A stretch of DNA of 64,000 nucleotides from JACDAN01 sp963801855 (lineage in GTDB: Bacteria; Actinomycetota; Thermoleophilia; Gaiellales; Gaiellaceae), in contig CAWDGK010000004.1 in assembly GCA_963801855.1 (NCBI GenBank), forward strand, positions 248,001 through 312,000, given 5' to 3'. Position 1 is the first letter of the stretch. Each line of letters begins with the position of its first letter. Positions 1 to 10,018 of this stretch are shown here, in pieces. The position numbers were made by a program, and so were the translations under genes. Under the pieces are notes generated by a model. It did no database searches. It was not told where the DNA came from and saw only the letters and a program-made list of their open reading frames with translations.

Positions 1-2
1 GC

Positions 3-182
3 GGGGGCGACGGGTATCCGAACGTGTACTCCCGGGTGACCTCGCTCGACATCATGGATCAGGTCGTCGCGGACTTCGCGACGGCGAACTCACCGGTCGG
101 TCCGTCGATCCAGGGCCGGATCGTCTGCGCGGACAGCAACCCGGCGGCCGCGCCGGCCTGTCCGGCGATCACAGCGCCGTAG
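3..182 (+). CDS. C-terminal end of a trypsin-like (S1) serine protease, 5' truncated by the window edge
   Basis: The window opens inside a reading frame that ends at TAG 180-182. The visible 59 residues begin GGDGYPNVYSRVTSLDIMDQ. The segment YPNVYSRVT followed by a helix matches the conserved C-terminal strand and helix of chymotrypsin-fold proteases (typically PGVYTRV..Y..WI). The catalytic His, Asp and Ser would lie upstream of the window and cannot be checked. The last ~35 residues hold two cysteines and an Ala/Pro-rich tail. It is probably secreted, like several other proteases in the window. The family assignment rests on this single motif. Confidence 0.6.
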   Translation, partial: GGDGYPNVYSRVTSLDIMDQVVADFATANSPVGPSIQGRIVCADSNPAAAPACPAITAP

Positions 183-192
183 CGGTTGACTG

Positions 193-224
193 CGGGAGCC
201 CGTCGCTTCGGCGGCGGGCTCCCG
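193..224 (+). terminator. Stem-loop downstream of the S1 protease
   Basis: Perfect 10-bp arms CGGGAGCCCG (193-202) and CGGGCTCCCG (215-224) enclose a 12-nt loop, 10 nt after the protease stop codon. No long T-tract follows (TTACTC), as is common for terminators in GC-rich actinobacteria. Confidence 0.6.
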
Positions 225-225
225 T

Positions 226-231
226 TACTCT
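226..231 (+). promoter_or_regulatory. Candidate -10 (TACTCT) for the 241 gene
   Basis: TACTCT lies 9 nt before the ATG at 241 and no Shine-Dalgarno sequence is visible, so the transcript may be leaderless. The element abuts the preceding terminator stem. Confidence 0.35.
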
Positions 232-240
232 CCGGGCCGC

Positions 241-516
241 ATGACGCTCGGCAGCATCCTCGCCATCGTCTTGACCGGTCTCGTGGTCGGCTTGCTCGGC
301 CGCCTCGCAGTGCCGGGCAAGGACCCGATGCCGCTCTGGCTGACGATCGCGATCGGACTCGCCGGCTCGGTCATCGGAGGCGCGGTCGCGATCGCGCTCG
401 GATTCGGTGCCGGGGGAGTGTTCGTTCTCTCGGTGGTCGTAGCGACCGCGATCGTGATCGGCTACAGGCGTTTTGTCCAGAAAAGGACTGTTACGGGCCC
501 GGGTTCACGGCTCTAG
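241..516 (+). CDS. GlsB/YeaQ/YmgE-family small membrane protein
   Basis: A 91-residue protein with three predicted membrane segments (about residues 3-23, 31-52 and 56-74) and a short basic tail. The pattern GLVVGLLGRLAVPGKDPMPL followed by a Gly-rich second helix (GLAGSVIGG) is the hallmark of the transglycosylase-associated/YeaQ family, three-helix inner-membrane proteins induced by stress in enterobacteria; their biochemical function is unknown. The next gene is a clear paralogue and a 46-residue hydrophobic protein follows, so three tiny membrane proteins are clustered. Confidence 0.75.
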   Translation: MTLGSILAIVLTGLVVGLLGRLAVPGKDPMPLWLTIAIGLAGSVIGGAVAIALGFGAGGVFVLSVVVATAIVIGYRRFVQKRTVTGPGSRL

Positions 517-576
517 CGTTTCGGGAGCGCGGCTGAGGGAACGTCGTCTCTGAACATCAACCGAAGGGAGTTCCGC

Positions 577-852
577 ATGGGCATCATCGCGTTCATCATC
601 CTGGGCCTGATTGCAGGCTTCATCGCCAAGTCGCTCCTGCCGGGAGACGACCCCGGGGGCCTGATCATCACGACGATCATCGGCGTCGTCGGCGCAATCC
701 TGGGAGGATTCCTCGCCGGAGCGCTGTTCGGCGCAGATCCGATGGATGAGTTCTTCGACATCTCGAGCTGGCTCACCGCCATCGTCGGAGCAATCATCCT
801 GCTCGTGATCTACCGGATGATTGCCGGTAGGCGCACCAGCGCCGTCGCGTAA
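577..852 (+). CDS. GlsB/YeaQ/YmgE-family stress-response membrane protein
   Basis: 91 residues and three membrane segments (about 2-20, 28-50 and 62-83). The motif GLIAGFIAKSLLPGDDPGG followed by TTIIGVVGAILGGFLAG is a textbook YeaQ/GlsB signature. The start is supported by a Shine-Dalgarno sequence (AAGGGAG) 6-7 nt upstream of ATG 577, unlike the upstream paralogue, which looks leaderless. The role in actinobacteria is not established; a stress or envelope function is only inferred from family members. Confidence 0.85.
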   Translation: MGIIAFIILGLIAGFIAKSLLPGDDPGGLIITTIIGVVGAILGGFLAGALFGADPMDEFFDISSWLTAIVGAIILLVIYRMIAGRRTSAVA

Positions 853-873
853 ACGCGGAAAGAAGGAGGAACA

Positions 874-1014
874 TTGGGTGGAATCAGTCTTGGCGGGATC
901 CTGGTCGTCGTCGGGATCGTCGTCGCCCTCGTGTGGAGCCTCTGGCTCGGCATCATCATCGCGCTGATCGGCCTCATCGCCTTCGGCGGGTTCGCACGGG
1001 GCCGCTGGTACTGA
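874..1014 (+). CDS. Small hydrophobic protein, 46 aa, TTG start
   Basis: A TTG at 874 is preceded by an excellent Shine-Dalgarno sequence (AAGGAGGAAC). The 46-residue product is almost one continuous hydrophobic stretch (GGILVVVGIVVALVWSL, then IIIALIGLIAFGG) ending in a basic RGRWY tail, so one or two membrane helices are expected. It resembles tiny hydrophobic proteins common in actinobacterial genomes, but I cannot assign a family. It lies 21 nt after the YeaQ-like gene and is probably co-transcribed with it. Confidence 0.6.
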   Translation: MGGISLGGILVVVGIVVALVWSLWLGIIIALIGLIAFGGFARGRWY

Positions 1015-1021
1015 TCGAGTC

Positions 1022-1858
1022 TCAGGTGGGAGTCGACTGGGCGGCCAACGGCCCGCGCCCGCGCGGAAATCGCCGGATCGCCGTGAGCCCCCAGTCGTCC
1101 TCCCGCCAGATGTACGTCTCGATCGTGAGCGAGTCCTCCTCGCAGCGGTAGACGTGCAGGCCGCGCGCCTCGCCGCGGCGATCGGGCCGCGGCTGGCCGA
1201 GCCCGGGCGCGATCGAGACGGTGACCCCGCGGATGTCGCCGGTCACGACCTCGAACTCGTGCCGCTCGCTGATCGCGGCCTGGTGGATATGGCCGGCGAG
1301 GACGAGCTCGGCTCCTGCGTCCACGAGCGTCGCGAGCACGCGACTGCGTCGCGCGACCGGTTTCTTGCGCGAACGCCAGGGGGCGCCGAGGAGATGGTGG
1401 TGGAGGACGACTATGCGAACCGCCGAGGGCGCGGCCTCCTTGAGGAGCTCGGCCGCGCGGTCGAGCTGGGATTGGCGAAGCCTTCCCGACTGCTGCAGCC
1501 ACGGTCTGACGGAGTTGAGACCGACGACGAAGAGCGAGTCTGAGCGGTAGACGGGCTCGGTCGTCTCCCACTGGCGCTCGAACTGCTCCCAGGTCTTCGT
1601 GAAGCGCGCCATCAGCGTGTAGGGGATGTCGTGATTGCCCGGGATCGCCAGAAGGGGGCGGTCGAGCCCGCGGAGAAGGTTGGCGGCCCGCTCGTGCTGT
1701 TCGGGCCGGCCGCGGTGTGTCAGGTCGCCGCTCGCGATGATCAACTCGGGATCGATCCGGTCGATCAGCGATTTCAGGGCAGGTGCGAGACGCGGATCCT
1801 CGTGGGTTCCGGTGTGGAGGTCGGAGAGGTGAAGAACCCGTGTCGGCTGCCCGGCCAC
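1022..1858 (-). CDS. Metallophosphoesterase (calcineurin-like, class III PDE type)
   Basis: 278 residues carrying the full dimetal phosphoesterase motif set in order: DLH in HLSDLHTG near the N-terminus, GDLTHRG, GNHD, HHHLL and GHIH. This arrangement matches the CpdA/Icc-like cyclic-nucleotide phosphodiesterase group, but substrate cannot be inferred. No signal peptide is seen, so it is probably cytoplasmic. The GTG start lies 28 nt from the divergent gene at 1886 and the two share a TATA-containing promoter region. Its stop is 7 nt from that of the convergent 46-aa gene. Confidence 0.85.
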   Translation of the reverse strand: MAGQPTRVLHLSDLHTGTHEDPRLAPALKSLIDRIDPELIIASGDLTHRGRPEQHERAANLLRGLDRPLLAIPGNHDIPYTLMARFTKTWEQFERQWETTEPVYRSDSLFVVGLNSVRPWLQQSGRLRQSQLDRAAELLKEAAPSAVRIVVLHHHLLGAPWRSRKKPVARRSRVLATLVDAGAELVLAGHIHQAAISERHEFEVVTGDIRGVTVSIAPGLGQPRPDRRGEARGLHVYRCEEDSLTIETYIWREDDWGLTAIRRFPRGRGPLAAQSTPT

Positions 1859-1869
1859 CGCCGGGGCAG

Positions 1870-1879
1870 GCTATACACT
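1870..1879. promoter_or_regulatory. Overlapping divergent -10 elements
   Basis: Plus strand: TACACT 1874-1879, 6 nt before GTG 1886. Minus strand: TATAGC 1875-1870, 11 nt before the start at 1858. The two share TA 1874-1875, so only one polymerase could open this DNA at a time. Confidence 0.45.
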
Positions 1880-1885
1880 CAGATC

Positions 1886-2125
1886 GTGGTCGATGAGCCG
1901 ACCGAGATCTTCGACGACCTCTATCTCGGGCTTCGCGCGGGCGGTGCGCTGCGGAAAAAACGGCGCGGCGAGCCGCTGACGACGGACGAAGAGGAGGCGC
2001 TCGGCAGGTGGCAGCGGCTCTCCAAGGTCCGCAAGGCGGTGACGCTCGGAGCCTTCTCTCTCGGCACGTTCGGCCTCGGCTTCACCGTTGGCGGCCTGAT
2101 CTTCGGCAAGTGGCGTAAGGCCTAG
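1886..2125 (+). CDS. Hypothetical small protein with C-terminal membrane segment
   Basis: I chose GTG 1886 rather than farther-upstream starts, which would run back through the metallophosphoesterase; a -10-like TACACT sits 6 nt upstream. The 79-residue product has an acidic, then basic N-terminal half (EIFDDLYLGLRAGG, then LRKKRRGEPLTTDEEE) and a Gly-rich hydrophobic stretch near the end (LGAFSLGTFGLGFTVGGLIF). I do not recognise a family. It may be a single-pass protein with most of its mass in the cytoplasm. Confidence 0.55.
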   Translation: MVDEPTEIFDDLYLGLRAGGALRKKRRGEPLTTDEEEALGRWQRLSKVRKAVTLGAFSLGTFGLGFTVGGLIFGKWRKA

Positions 2126-2139
2126 CGGCCGCTAGGCCT
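2118..2139. terminator. Perfect 22-bp palindrome holding both stop codons of convergent genes
   Basis: AGGCCTAGCGG followed by its exact reverse complement. The plus-strand gene stops at TAG 2123-2125 and the minus-strand gene at 2134-2132, both inside the palindrome. A bidirectional terminator is the simplest reading. Confidence 0.55.
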
Positions 2140-3160
2140 CGGCGTCCTGCGCCGGGAAGAGCACGGTCGGAACGTCTTCCTCGGCGGGATCCATGTCCCG
2201 GACGATCACGTCGAACAGGGTCGCGGCGACCGCTGCGAGCGGGATCGCGAGTAGCACGGCGAACTCGCCGAACAGCAGCGCTGCCGCGGCGACCGACACG
2301 AGGACGACGAGCGGTGAGAGCCCGACGGCCTCACCGAGCACGCGGGGAATCACCAGGTAGTCCTCGATGAGCCGGACGACCAGGACGATGATGCCGGCCG
2401 CAACCCCTACCGCGACCGACTCTGTCAGCCCGACACCCACCGCAAGCGCGCCGGCGGCAAGCGGCCCGATTACCGGGATGATCTCCACGATCCCCGCAAA
2501 GATCGCGATCAAGAGCCAGAACGGCAGCCCGATCGCCCAGAAGCAGATTGCCAGCACCGTCGAGACGAGCGTGATCAGGAGCAGCTGTCCTCGCACATAG
2601 GCGCCAAGCTTCAAGTCGATGAGGTCCCATGTGTCTCGAACGAGCTTGCGCTTGGAGCGGGGGAGGACGGAGGTGACGAAGCCGACGGCGTCGTTTCGCT
2701 CGAAGATCCAGTACGCGGCGGTTGCGAGGATGAAGAGCAGCCCGACGCCGATCTCCACTCCGACGAGTGTGATCTCGAGCCCGATGTCTACGAGCTCCTC
2801 GGGCTGAGGAAGCCGCTCGAGGCGCCGGTCCAGCCAGCTCAGGAGCTCACCCTTGATCCCGGTCTCGTCCTCGGAGTCGCCGATCGCGTCCTGCACCTGT
2901 GTCACGGCGCGTGGCACGACAGCCCAGAGGAGCACGGCCAGGAGCCCGAACATGACCGCGTAGTGGAGGAGGACGCCGGCTCCGCGCGGAATTCGCCGAC
3001 GGCGGAGAGCCTCGACGCCGGGCCGCATCGCCGCCGCGATCGTGAACGCGAGGAAGAGCAGCGCCAGGAGGATCTTGAGCTTCCAGAGCGCGAGTGCGCC
3101 CACGACGACGCCAACAACGACGATCGATGCGACGAAAGCGCGGCGTGCTGTGTCCCCCAC
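2132..3160 (-). CDS. AI-2E family transporter (PerM/YdiK-like permease)
   Basis: 342 residues with about seven to eight membrane helices. Two pairs lie near the N-terminus, followed by a soluble region with an amphipathic segment (VTQVQDAIGDSEDETG, then LERLPQPEELVDIG) and a second membrane bundle containing PFWLLIAIFAGIVEIIPVIGP. That IPxIGP motif and the layout are characteristic of the AI-2E/PerM superfamily, whose members export varied substrates; autoinducer-2 transport should not be assumed. The start faces the divergent PH-domain gene across about 60 nt. Confidence 0.85.
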   Translation of the reverse strand: MGDTARRAFVASIVVVGVVVGALALWKLKILLALLFLAFTIAAAMRPGVEALRRRRIPRGAGVLLHYAVMFGLLAVLLWAVVPRAVTQVQDAIGDSEDETGIKGELLSWLDRRLERLPQPEELVDIGLEITLVGVEIGVGLLFILATAAYWIFERNDAVGFVTSVLPRSKRKLVRDTWDLIDLKLGAYVRGQLLLITLVSTVLAICFWAIGLPFWLLIAIFAGIVEIIPVIGPLAAGALAVGVGLTESVAVGVAAGIIVLVVRLIEDYLVIPRVLGEAVGLSPLVVLVSVAAAALLFGEFAVLLAIPLAAVAATLFDVIVRDMDPAEEDVPTVLFPAQDAEA

Positions 3161-3222
3161 GGACTCCTTCTCGCCCCGTTTGCGTTGAAGGAAACACTAA
3201 AGGGCGGGCGAAGCGCGAGTGG

Positions 3223-3648
3223 GTGATCGTGAACCGAGACGAAGAGGTCTTTCTCGAGGCCAGGCGCCACGGGATCGTCCTCGCCCGGCCGCTCGTCTGG
3301 GCGATCCTGCTTGCAGGGGCCGGGGGAGTGGTGGCGACCCTCGCGTGGCCGCTCTCGGTCGCCGGCGCCTGCGTAATCGGCTTCGCGGTTTTTCTCGCGC
3401 TTCGCGCGGTCTGGAAATGGGAGCGGACTCGCCTCGTGGTCACCACCGACAAAGTCTTCGTCGTGAACGGAACATGGCGGCGCCGAGCACGTGCCGTGCG
3501 GCTCGCAGCCGTCGAGGCGGTGGAGCTCGAGCAGACTCTCGCGGGCCAGCTCTTCGGCTACGGCACCGTCGTCGTCGGCCCGCTGGCCCTGGATCACGTC
3601 CCGCGGCCGAAGAGCGTCTACCGTCTCGTAGAGCGCCTAGCCGGCTAG
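3223..3648 (+). CDS. Membrane protein with bacterial PH domain (YdbS/bPH2-like)
   Basis: About 141 residues from GTG 3223 (GTG 3229 is equally possible). Two adjacent membrane helices (about residues 18-37 and 40-57) are followed by a beta-rich domain: RTRLVVTTDKVFVVNG, a basic turn, AVRLAAVEAVELEQ, and LFGYGTVVVGP. This is the usual bPH2/YdbS layout. The family binds membranes or partners, with no enzymatic activity known. A tandem of REP-like palindromes starts 22 nt downstream of its stop. Confidence 0.7.
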   Translation: MIVNRDEEVFLEARRHGIVLARPLVWAILLAGAGGVVATLAWPLSVAGACVIGFAVFLALRAVWKWERTRLVVTTDKVFVVNGTWRRRARAVRLAAVEAVELEQTLAGQLFGYGTVVVGPLALDHVPRPKSVYRLVERLAG

Positions 3649-3670
3649 CCCCGTCCCCTCCAGCCATGGC

Positions 3671-3685
3671 GAGTGTCTGACACTC
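3671..3685 (+). repeat. REP-like palindrome copy 1
   Basis: GAGTGTCTGACACTC: 7-bp arms around a single central T, preceded by CCATGGC. One of two copies between the PH-domain gene and the RAYT gene. Confidence 0.8.
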
Positions 3686-3690
3686 GCCGC

Positions 3691-3718
3691 GGCCTGAAGC
3701 GGCGGGCCCCTTCAGGCC
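3691..3718 (+). repeat. Stem-loop between REP copies 1 and 2
   Basis: GGCCTGAAG (3691-3699) and CTTCAGGCC (3710-3718) flank a 10-nt loop. It sits midway between the two palindromes, giving a composite REP-hairpin-REP block like the BIMEs of enterobacteria. Confidence 0.6.
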
Positions 3719-3738
3719 AAGCTCTGTCCGGCCACGAA

Positions 3739-3753
3739 GAGTGTCTGACACTC
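3739..3753 (+). repeat. REP-like palindrome copy 2
   Basis: Identical to copy 1, in the same orientation, and preceded by TGTCCGGCCACGAA. It lies 87 nt upstream of the RAYT start. Confidence 0.8.
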
Positions 3754-3840
3754 GCCATTGGCTCGCGCAGGCGTGTCGGAAGTCGAGAGGAAGTGAGTCG
3801 GCGATCCCCGGAGCCCTGCGCCGCCCCTAGCTTGGACTCG

Positions 3841-4318
3841 ATGGCGCGCATCCTCCGATCGGAGCTGCCCGACGGCTACTTCCACGTGACTGCTCGGAGC
3901 GTCCACGAAACGATGCTGTTCCGTGACACGGAGGATCGACGCATGTTCCTTTCGCTTCTCCGTAGGGCCGCGAAGCGCTTCGTGGTCGATCTCCATGGCT
4001 ACTGCCTGATGGGGACGCACTACCACGCGGTCGTCGAGGCACGAACGGAAGACCTTTCGCACGCGACCCAGTGGTTCCAGGGCCACTATGCAAGAGAGCA
4101 CAATGCCCGCCACGGCCGCCGCGGCGCGCTTTTCGCCACACGCTTCTCGTCGTGGGTCATCCACGACGAAGACCACCTGCGCGCCACGCTCGAGTATGTC
4201 CTCGCGAACCCGGTCCGGGCCGGTCTCGTGACCCGACCCGAGGACTGGGCCTGGAGTGCCGTCCGACCCGGGAACGAACATGCGTTCGTCAATGGCGACC
4301 CGGCTAAACTGGCCCGTT

Positions 4319-4320
<2 letters not shown>
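3841..4320 (+). CDS. REP-associated tyrosine transposase (RAYT, Y1_Tnp family); 3' end not defined
   Basis: The ATG at 3841 lies 7 nt after a -10-like TAGCTT. The protein carries the Y1 HUH-nuclease features: GYFHVTARSV near residue 15, the metal-binding HYH at 60-62 (GTHYHAVVE), a candidate nucleophile Tyr at about 83 (GHYAREHN), and the conserved tail FATRFSSW, then EYVLANPVRAGL, then EDWAWSA. RAYTs act on REP palindromes, and two such palindromes lie directly upstream. No in-frame stop occurs before uvrA begins: the frame runs on to 5850 inside uvrA, so the original 3' end was lost or overlaps uvrA. I end the feature where uvrA starts. Confidence 0.75.
4305..4310 (+). promoter_or_regulatory. 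Candidate -10 (TAAACT) of uvrA
   Basis: TAAACT lies 8 nt upstream of GTG 4319 and no ribosome-binding site is present, suggesting a leaderless uvrA mRNA. The element lies inside the RAYT reading frame. Confidence 0.5.
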
Positions 4321-7127
<2,807 letters not shown>

Positions 7128-7147
<20 letters not shown>

Positions 7148-7811
7148 CCTAGCCGGGCGCTACACGGCGCCCGAGGAGCAGGTCTACCTGAGGACACACG
7201 CGCGCCGGTACGAGCTGCTCCTGGAGCTCGTCCGAGAGCTCGCGCCGGAGCGCATCCTCGTCGTCGGGCCGAGCTACGAGAGCGTCCTTCTACGGGAAGC
7301 CCTGCCGGCAAAGGTGGACACGCTCGGCTGGCAGGACCACCGGTTTCCGCTCGAGGAGGGGGAAAGGCACGTGCAGGTCGACCTCAACGACGGCACCCGG
7401 CCCAGGCTCGAGCTGCACGACCTCGTGGTTTGCGGCGAGGTGATCGAGCACCTTCACGTCGCACCCGTTCCCGTGCTCCAGTTCCTTGCGTCGGGACTCA
7501 GGCCCGGCGGTCATCTCATTCTCCAGACACCGAACGCCACCGCGCTTCCGAAGCGGCTTCGGATGGCGCTCGGCCGGAACCCGTATGACCCCATCCGGGA
7601 CGAGGTCGACAACCCGGGGCACTTCCACGAGTACACCGTCAGTGAGCTGCTCGCGGCGGTCGAGGAGGCAGGTTTCGAGGTCGTTCGCTGGCTGACGCAG
7701 AACTACTTCGACCACGGCTCGCGTAAGAACCGTGCGTACCGGGCCGTCGGGTCGATCCTCCCGCGCACCCTCAGGGAGGGGATCACGGTGGTGGCGCGCA
7801 CCCGCCCATAG
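7128..7811 (+). CDS. Class I SAM-dependent methyltransferase
   Basis: 227 residues from TTG 7128, overlapping the uvrA stop by 20 nt and therefore likely translationally coupled. The fold is visible as ILVVGPSYES (a modified motif I), an acidic residue after strand 2, LHDLVVCGEVIEHLH (motif II with the EVIEH typical of the Methyltransf_23/UbiG-like group), LRPGGHLILQTPN, and a C-terminal FHEYTVSELLAAVEEAGFEV. The EHxE/HxH-like features resemble methyltransferases acting on lipids, glycans or other small molecules; substrate is unknown. The start is the least certain part. Confidence 0.75.
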
Positions 7812-7834
7812 GAGGTCGGACAGGTGCACGTAGC

Positions 7835-7840
7835 GATACT
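7835..7840 (+). promoter_or_regulatory. Candidate -10 (GATACT) of the Yip1-like gene
   Basis: Six nt upstream of GTG 7847, with no SD sequence between. Confidence 0.35.
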
Positions 7841-7846
7841 CCCCCG

Positions 7847-8413
7847 GTGGGGGCGGAGGCAGTCTGGCTGCGACGCGCGGCGCGCGTGCTGGGGCGACCG
7901 CACGAGGTGTTCGCGACCTTCCGCGACGATTCGGTGGAGGCCGCCGGAGACCGTCAGGACGTGGTCGTCGGGCTTGCGTTCGCGGGTGGAGTCGCCGCAG
8001 CGCTAGCGACCGCCGGCCGGACGCTTGAAGACCTCGACGCACTCGAGTTGCTCGTCTGGGTGTTCGTCACCGGCCTGGCCTACGGGTTCGTCGGTTACTG
8101 GGTGCTCGGCTGGGGGCTCTCCTATGTCGTGCCCCGGCTCGGCGGGCCTGGATCTCGCCGGCGAACGAGGCATGTGCTCGCTTTTGCCCTCGCTCCGCTC
8201 GTTTTCGCGCTTCCCGCCTGGTTCGTTTTCGCTCCGCTGCTGGTTCCGCTCGCAGCCTGGAGCCTCGGATTGCTCCTCGTCGGGCTCCGCGTCGTCTACG
8301 GCTGGTCCTACGGACGCGCTGCCGCCGGAATGGTGCTCGCGCTCGCTTGGCTCGGGGCGCTAGCCCTCGGCGTCTGGAGCGCGCTCGCGCTGCTCGGTGG
8401 CGGCCTCGAATAG
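7847..8413 (+). CDS. Yip1-like multi-pass membrane protein
   Basis: 188 residues. An N-terminal amphipathic stretch (WLRRAARVLGRPHEVFATFRDD) precedes about five helices: 47-63, 70-93, 118-136, 138-157 and 162-182. The order of a short cytoplasmic segment then five helices fits the Yip1/YIPF-like family found in bacteria, whose function is unknown. Its 3' end overlaps the convergent panB gene by 54 nt, so this region is read on both strands. Confidence 0.5.
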   Translation: MGAEAVWLRRAARVLGRPHEVFATFRDDSVEAAGDRQDVVVGLAFAGGVAAALATAGRTLEDLDALELLVWVFVTGLAYGFVGYWVLGWGLSYVVPRLGGPGSRRRTRHVLAFALAPLVFALPAWFVFAPLLVPLAAWSLGLLLVGLRVVYGWSYGRAAAGMVLALAWLGALALGVWSALALLGGGLE

Positions 8414-9253
8414 ATCCAGCTCGTCTGGCGGGATGGTGTACGTGTGCTCGTCGGTCGGGAAGGCGCCGGAGCGGACGTCGGCCGCGTACGCCTCGAGGGC
8501 ACGCTGGATCTCGGTGCCGATCTTGGCGTAGCGCTTGACGAATCGGGCCGGCTTCCGGTCGTTCAGGCCCAGGAGGTCATGCCAGACGAGCACCTGTCCA
8601 TCGCAGTCGGGTCCAGCTCCGATACCGACCGTTGGGACATGGAGAGTGTCTGACACTCGACGTGCCACTTCGGCCGGCACGGCCTCGAGGACGACCGCGA
8701 AGCACCCTGCTGCCTCCAGCGCCCGAGCGTCCGAGTGGAGCTTCTGCGCCTTCGCCGCTGTCCGGCCCTGAGCCTTGAACCCGCCGAGCAGCGTCGCCGA
8801 CTGCGGGGTGAGGCCGACGTGCCCCATGACCGGGATTCCAGCCCCCACGAGCGCCTGGACCCGGGAGAGCGTCGGTCCGGCTCCCTCGAGCTTGACGGCA
8901 TCGGCGCCCGCCTCCTTCACGAAACGAACCGCGTTCTCGACCGCGGCCTCGTCGGAGACCTGGAACGACCCGAACGGCATGTCGGCCACGACGAGCGCCC
9001 GCGAAGCCCCCCGCGCAACCGCCCCGACGAGGACGACGAGCTCGTCGACGGTGACAGGAACCGTCGTGTCGTATCCGAGCACGTTGTCCGACGCGGAGTC
9101 GCCGACGAGGATGATGTCCACACCCGCGGCGTCAGCGAGCCGCGCGCCGGGATGGTCGTAGGCGGTCACCATCACGAGCTTTTCGCCGCGCGCCTTGCGC
9201 TCGGCGAGCTCAGTGAGAGAGATCTTGGAGGTGGGGTCGGGGTGCGAGGTCAT
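8360..9253 (-). CDS. panB: 3-methyl-2-oxobutanoate hydroxymethyltransferase (pantothenate synthesis)
   Basis: 297 residues. PanB makes ketopantoate from alpha-ketoisovalerate and 5,10-methylene-tetrahydrofolate. Family motifs are clear: MVTAYDHPGARLADAAG, ILVGDSASDNVLGYDTT, VVADMPFGSFQVS, AVKLEGAG, MGHVGLTPQS, VLEAVP and TVGIGAGPDCDGQVLV. The ATG overlaps the panC stop (9250-9253), so the pair is translationally coupled. REP palindrome copy 3 lies inside the gene and encodes part of the ARRVSDTLHVP segment immediately before the conserved GIGAG loop, with no obvious change in protein length. Confidence 0.95.
   Translation of the reverse strand: MTSHPDPTSKISLTELAERKARGEKLVMVTAYDHPGARLADAAGVDIILVGDSASDNVLGYDTTVPVTVDELVVLVGAVARGASRALVVADMPFGSFQVSDEAAVENAVRFVKEAGADAVKLEGAGPTLSRVQALVGAGIPVMGHVGLTPQSATLLGGFKAQGRTAAKAQKLHSDARALEAAGCFAVVLEAVPAEVARRVSDTLHVPTVGIGAGPDCDGQVLVWHDLLGLNDRKPARFVKRYAKIGTEIQRALEAYAADVRSGAFPTDEHTYTIPPDELDLFEAATEQRERAPDAEG
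8644..8658 (+). repeat. REP-like palindrome copy 3, inside panB
   Basis: GAGTGTCTGACACTC, identical to copies 1 and 2, preceded by TTGGGACATGGA (shared with copy 4). It is read through in frame by panB. Confidence 0.8.
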
Positions 9254-10018
9254 GCCGGTTCTCCTTCCAGAACGACGTTGTCGATCAAGCGGACCTCGCC
9301 GACGCGAACCGCGGCGACGAGAACTTTCGGGTCGAAGTCGGCGACCTCGAGGTAGTCGACCTCGAGGTCGCCGAGCAGCCCGCGCGCGGCGGAGAGGTCT
9401 CGGGTCGCCAGGGCGCGAGGGAGTGCAAGTGCGGCTCGGCGCTCGCCCGGCGAGAGGCGCGCGTTCCGCGACGACAGCGCGAGCCCGTCATCGGCGCGAA
9501 CCGTGGGAACCACCCGAATCTCGACCGGGACGTTCAGGTCGCGAACGAGGCGACGGATGACGGCGGTCTGCTGCGCGTCCTTCTGCCCGAAGTACGCCCG
9601 GGCGGGCCGGATGATGTTGAACAGCTTCAGGCAGATCGTCGCGACGCCGCGAAAATGGCCGGGTCGGAAGCGTCCCTCGAGCACTCGGCCGAGCTCCTCG
9701 ACGTCAACCCAGGTCTGGAAGCCCGCGGGATAGAGCTCCTCCGTCGAGGGTGCGAAGAGGACGTCGGCGCCGGCGCTCGCGGCTTGCTCGGTGTCGCGGG
9801 CCAAGTCGCGCGGGTAGGCGGCGAGATCGGCACTCTCGTCGAACTGGGCGGGGTTCACGAAGAGACTGATGACGACCGTCTCGTTCTCCTCGCGCGCGGC
9901 TCTGAAGAGGGCGAGGTGCCCTTCGTGGAACGAGCCCATGGTCGGGACGAGCCCGATCGAGCCGGTGCGTTCTGCTAGGAGTCGCCTCGAGCTCACGGAT
10001 CGTTCGGACGGTCGTCAT
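9250..10018 (-). CDS. panC: Pantoate--beta-alanine ligase; apparent 1-nt frameshift near the N-terminus
   Basis: PanC joins pantoate and beta-alanine using ATP. The body (from 9996) shows GLVPTMGSFHEGHL, FVNPAQF, YPRDLARD, FGQKDAQQ and a variant of SSRN (ALSSRNARLS). From ATG 10018 the other frame reads MTTVRTIRELEA, the canonical PanC N-terminus, then breaks: dropping one base near 9988 gives RTIRELRRLLAERTGSIGLVPTMG. ATG 10018 also overlaps the stop of the upstream gene as ATGA. So the true start is probably 10018 with an extra base at CTC-G-AGG, either an error or a real lesion. A shortened protein from GTG 9996 is the alternative. Confidence 0.85.
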
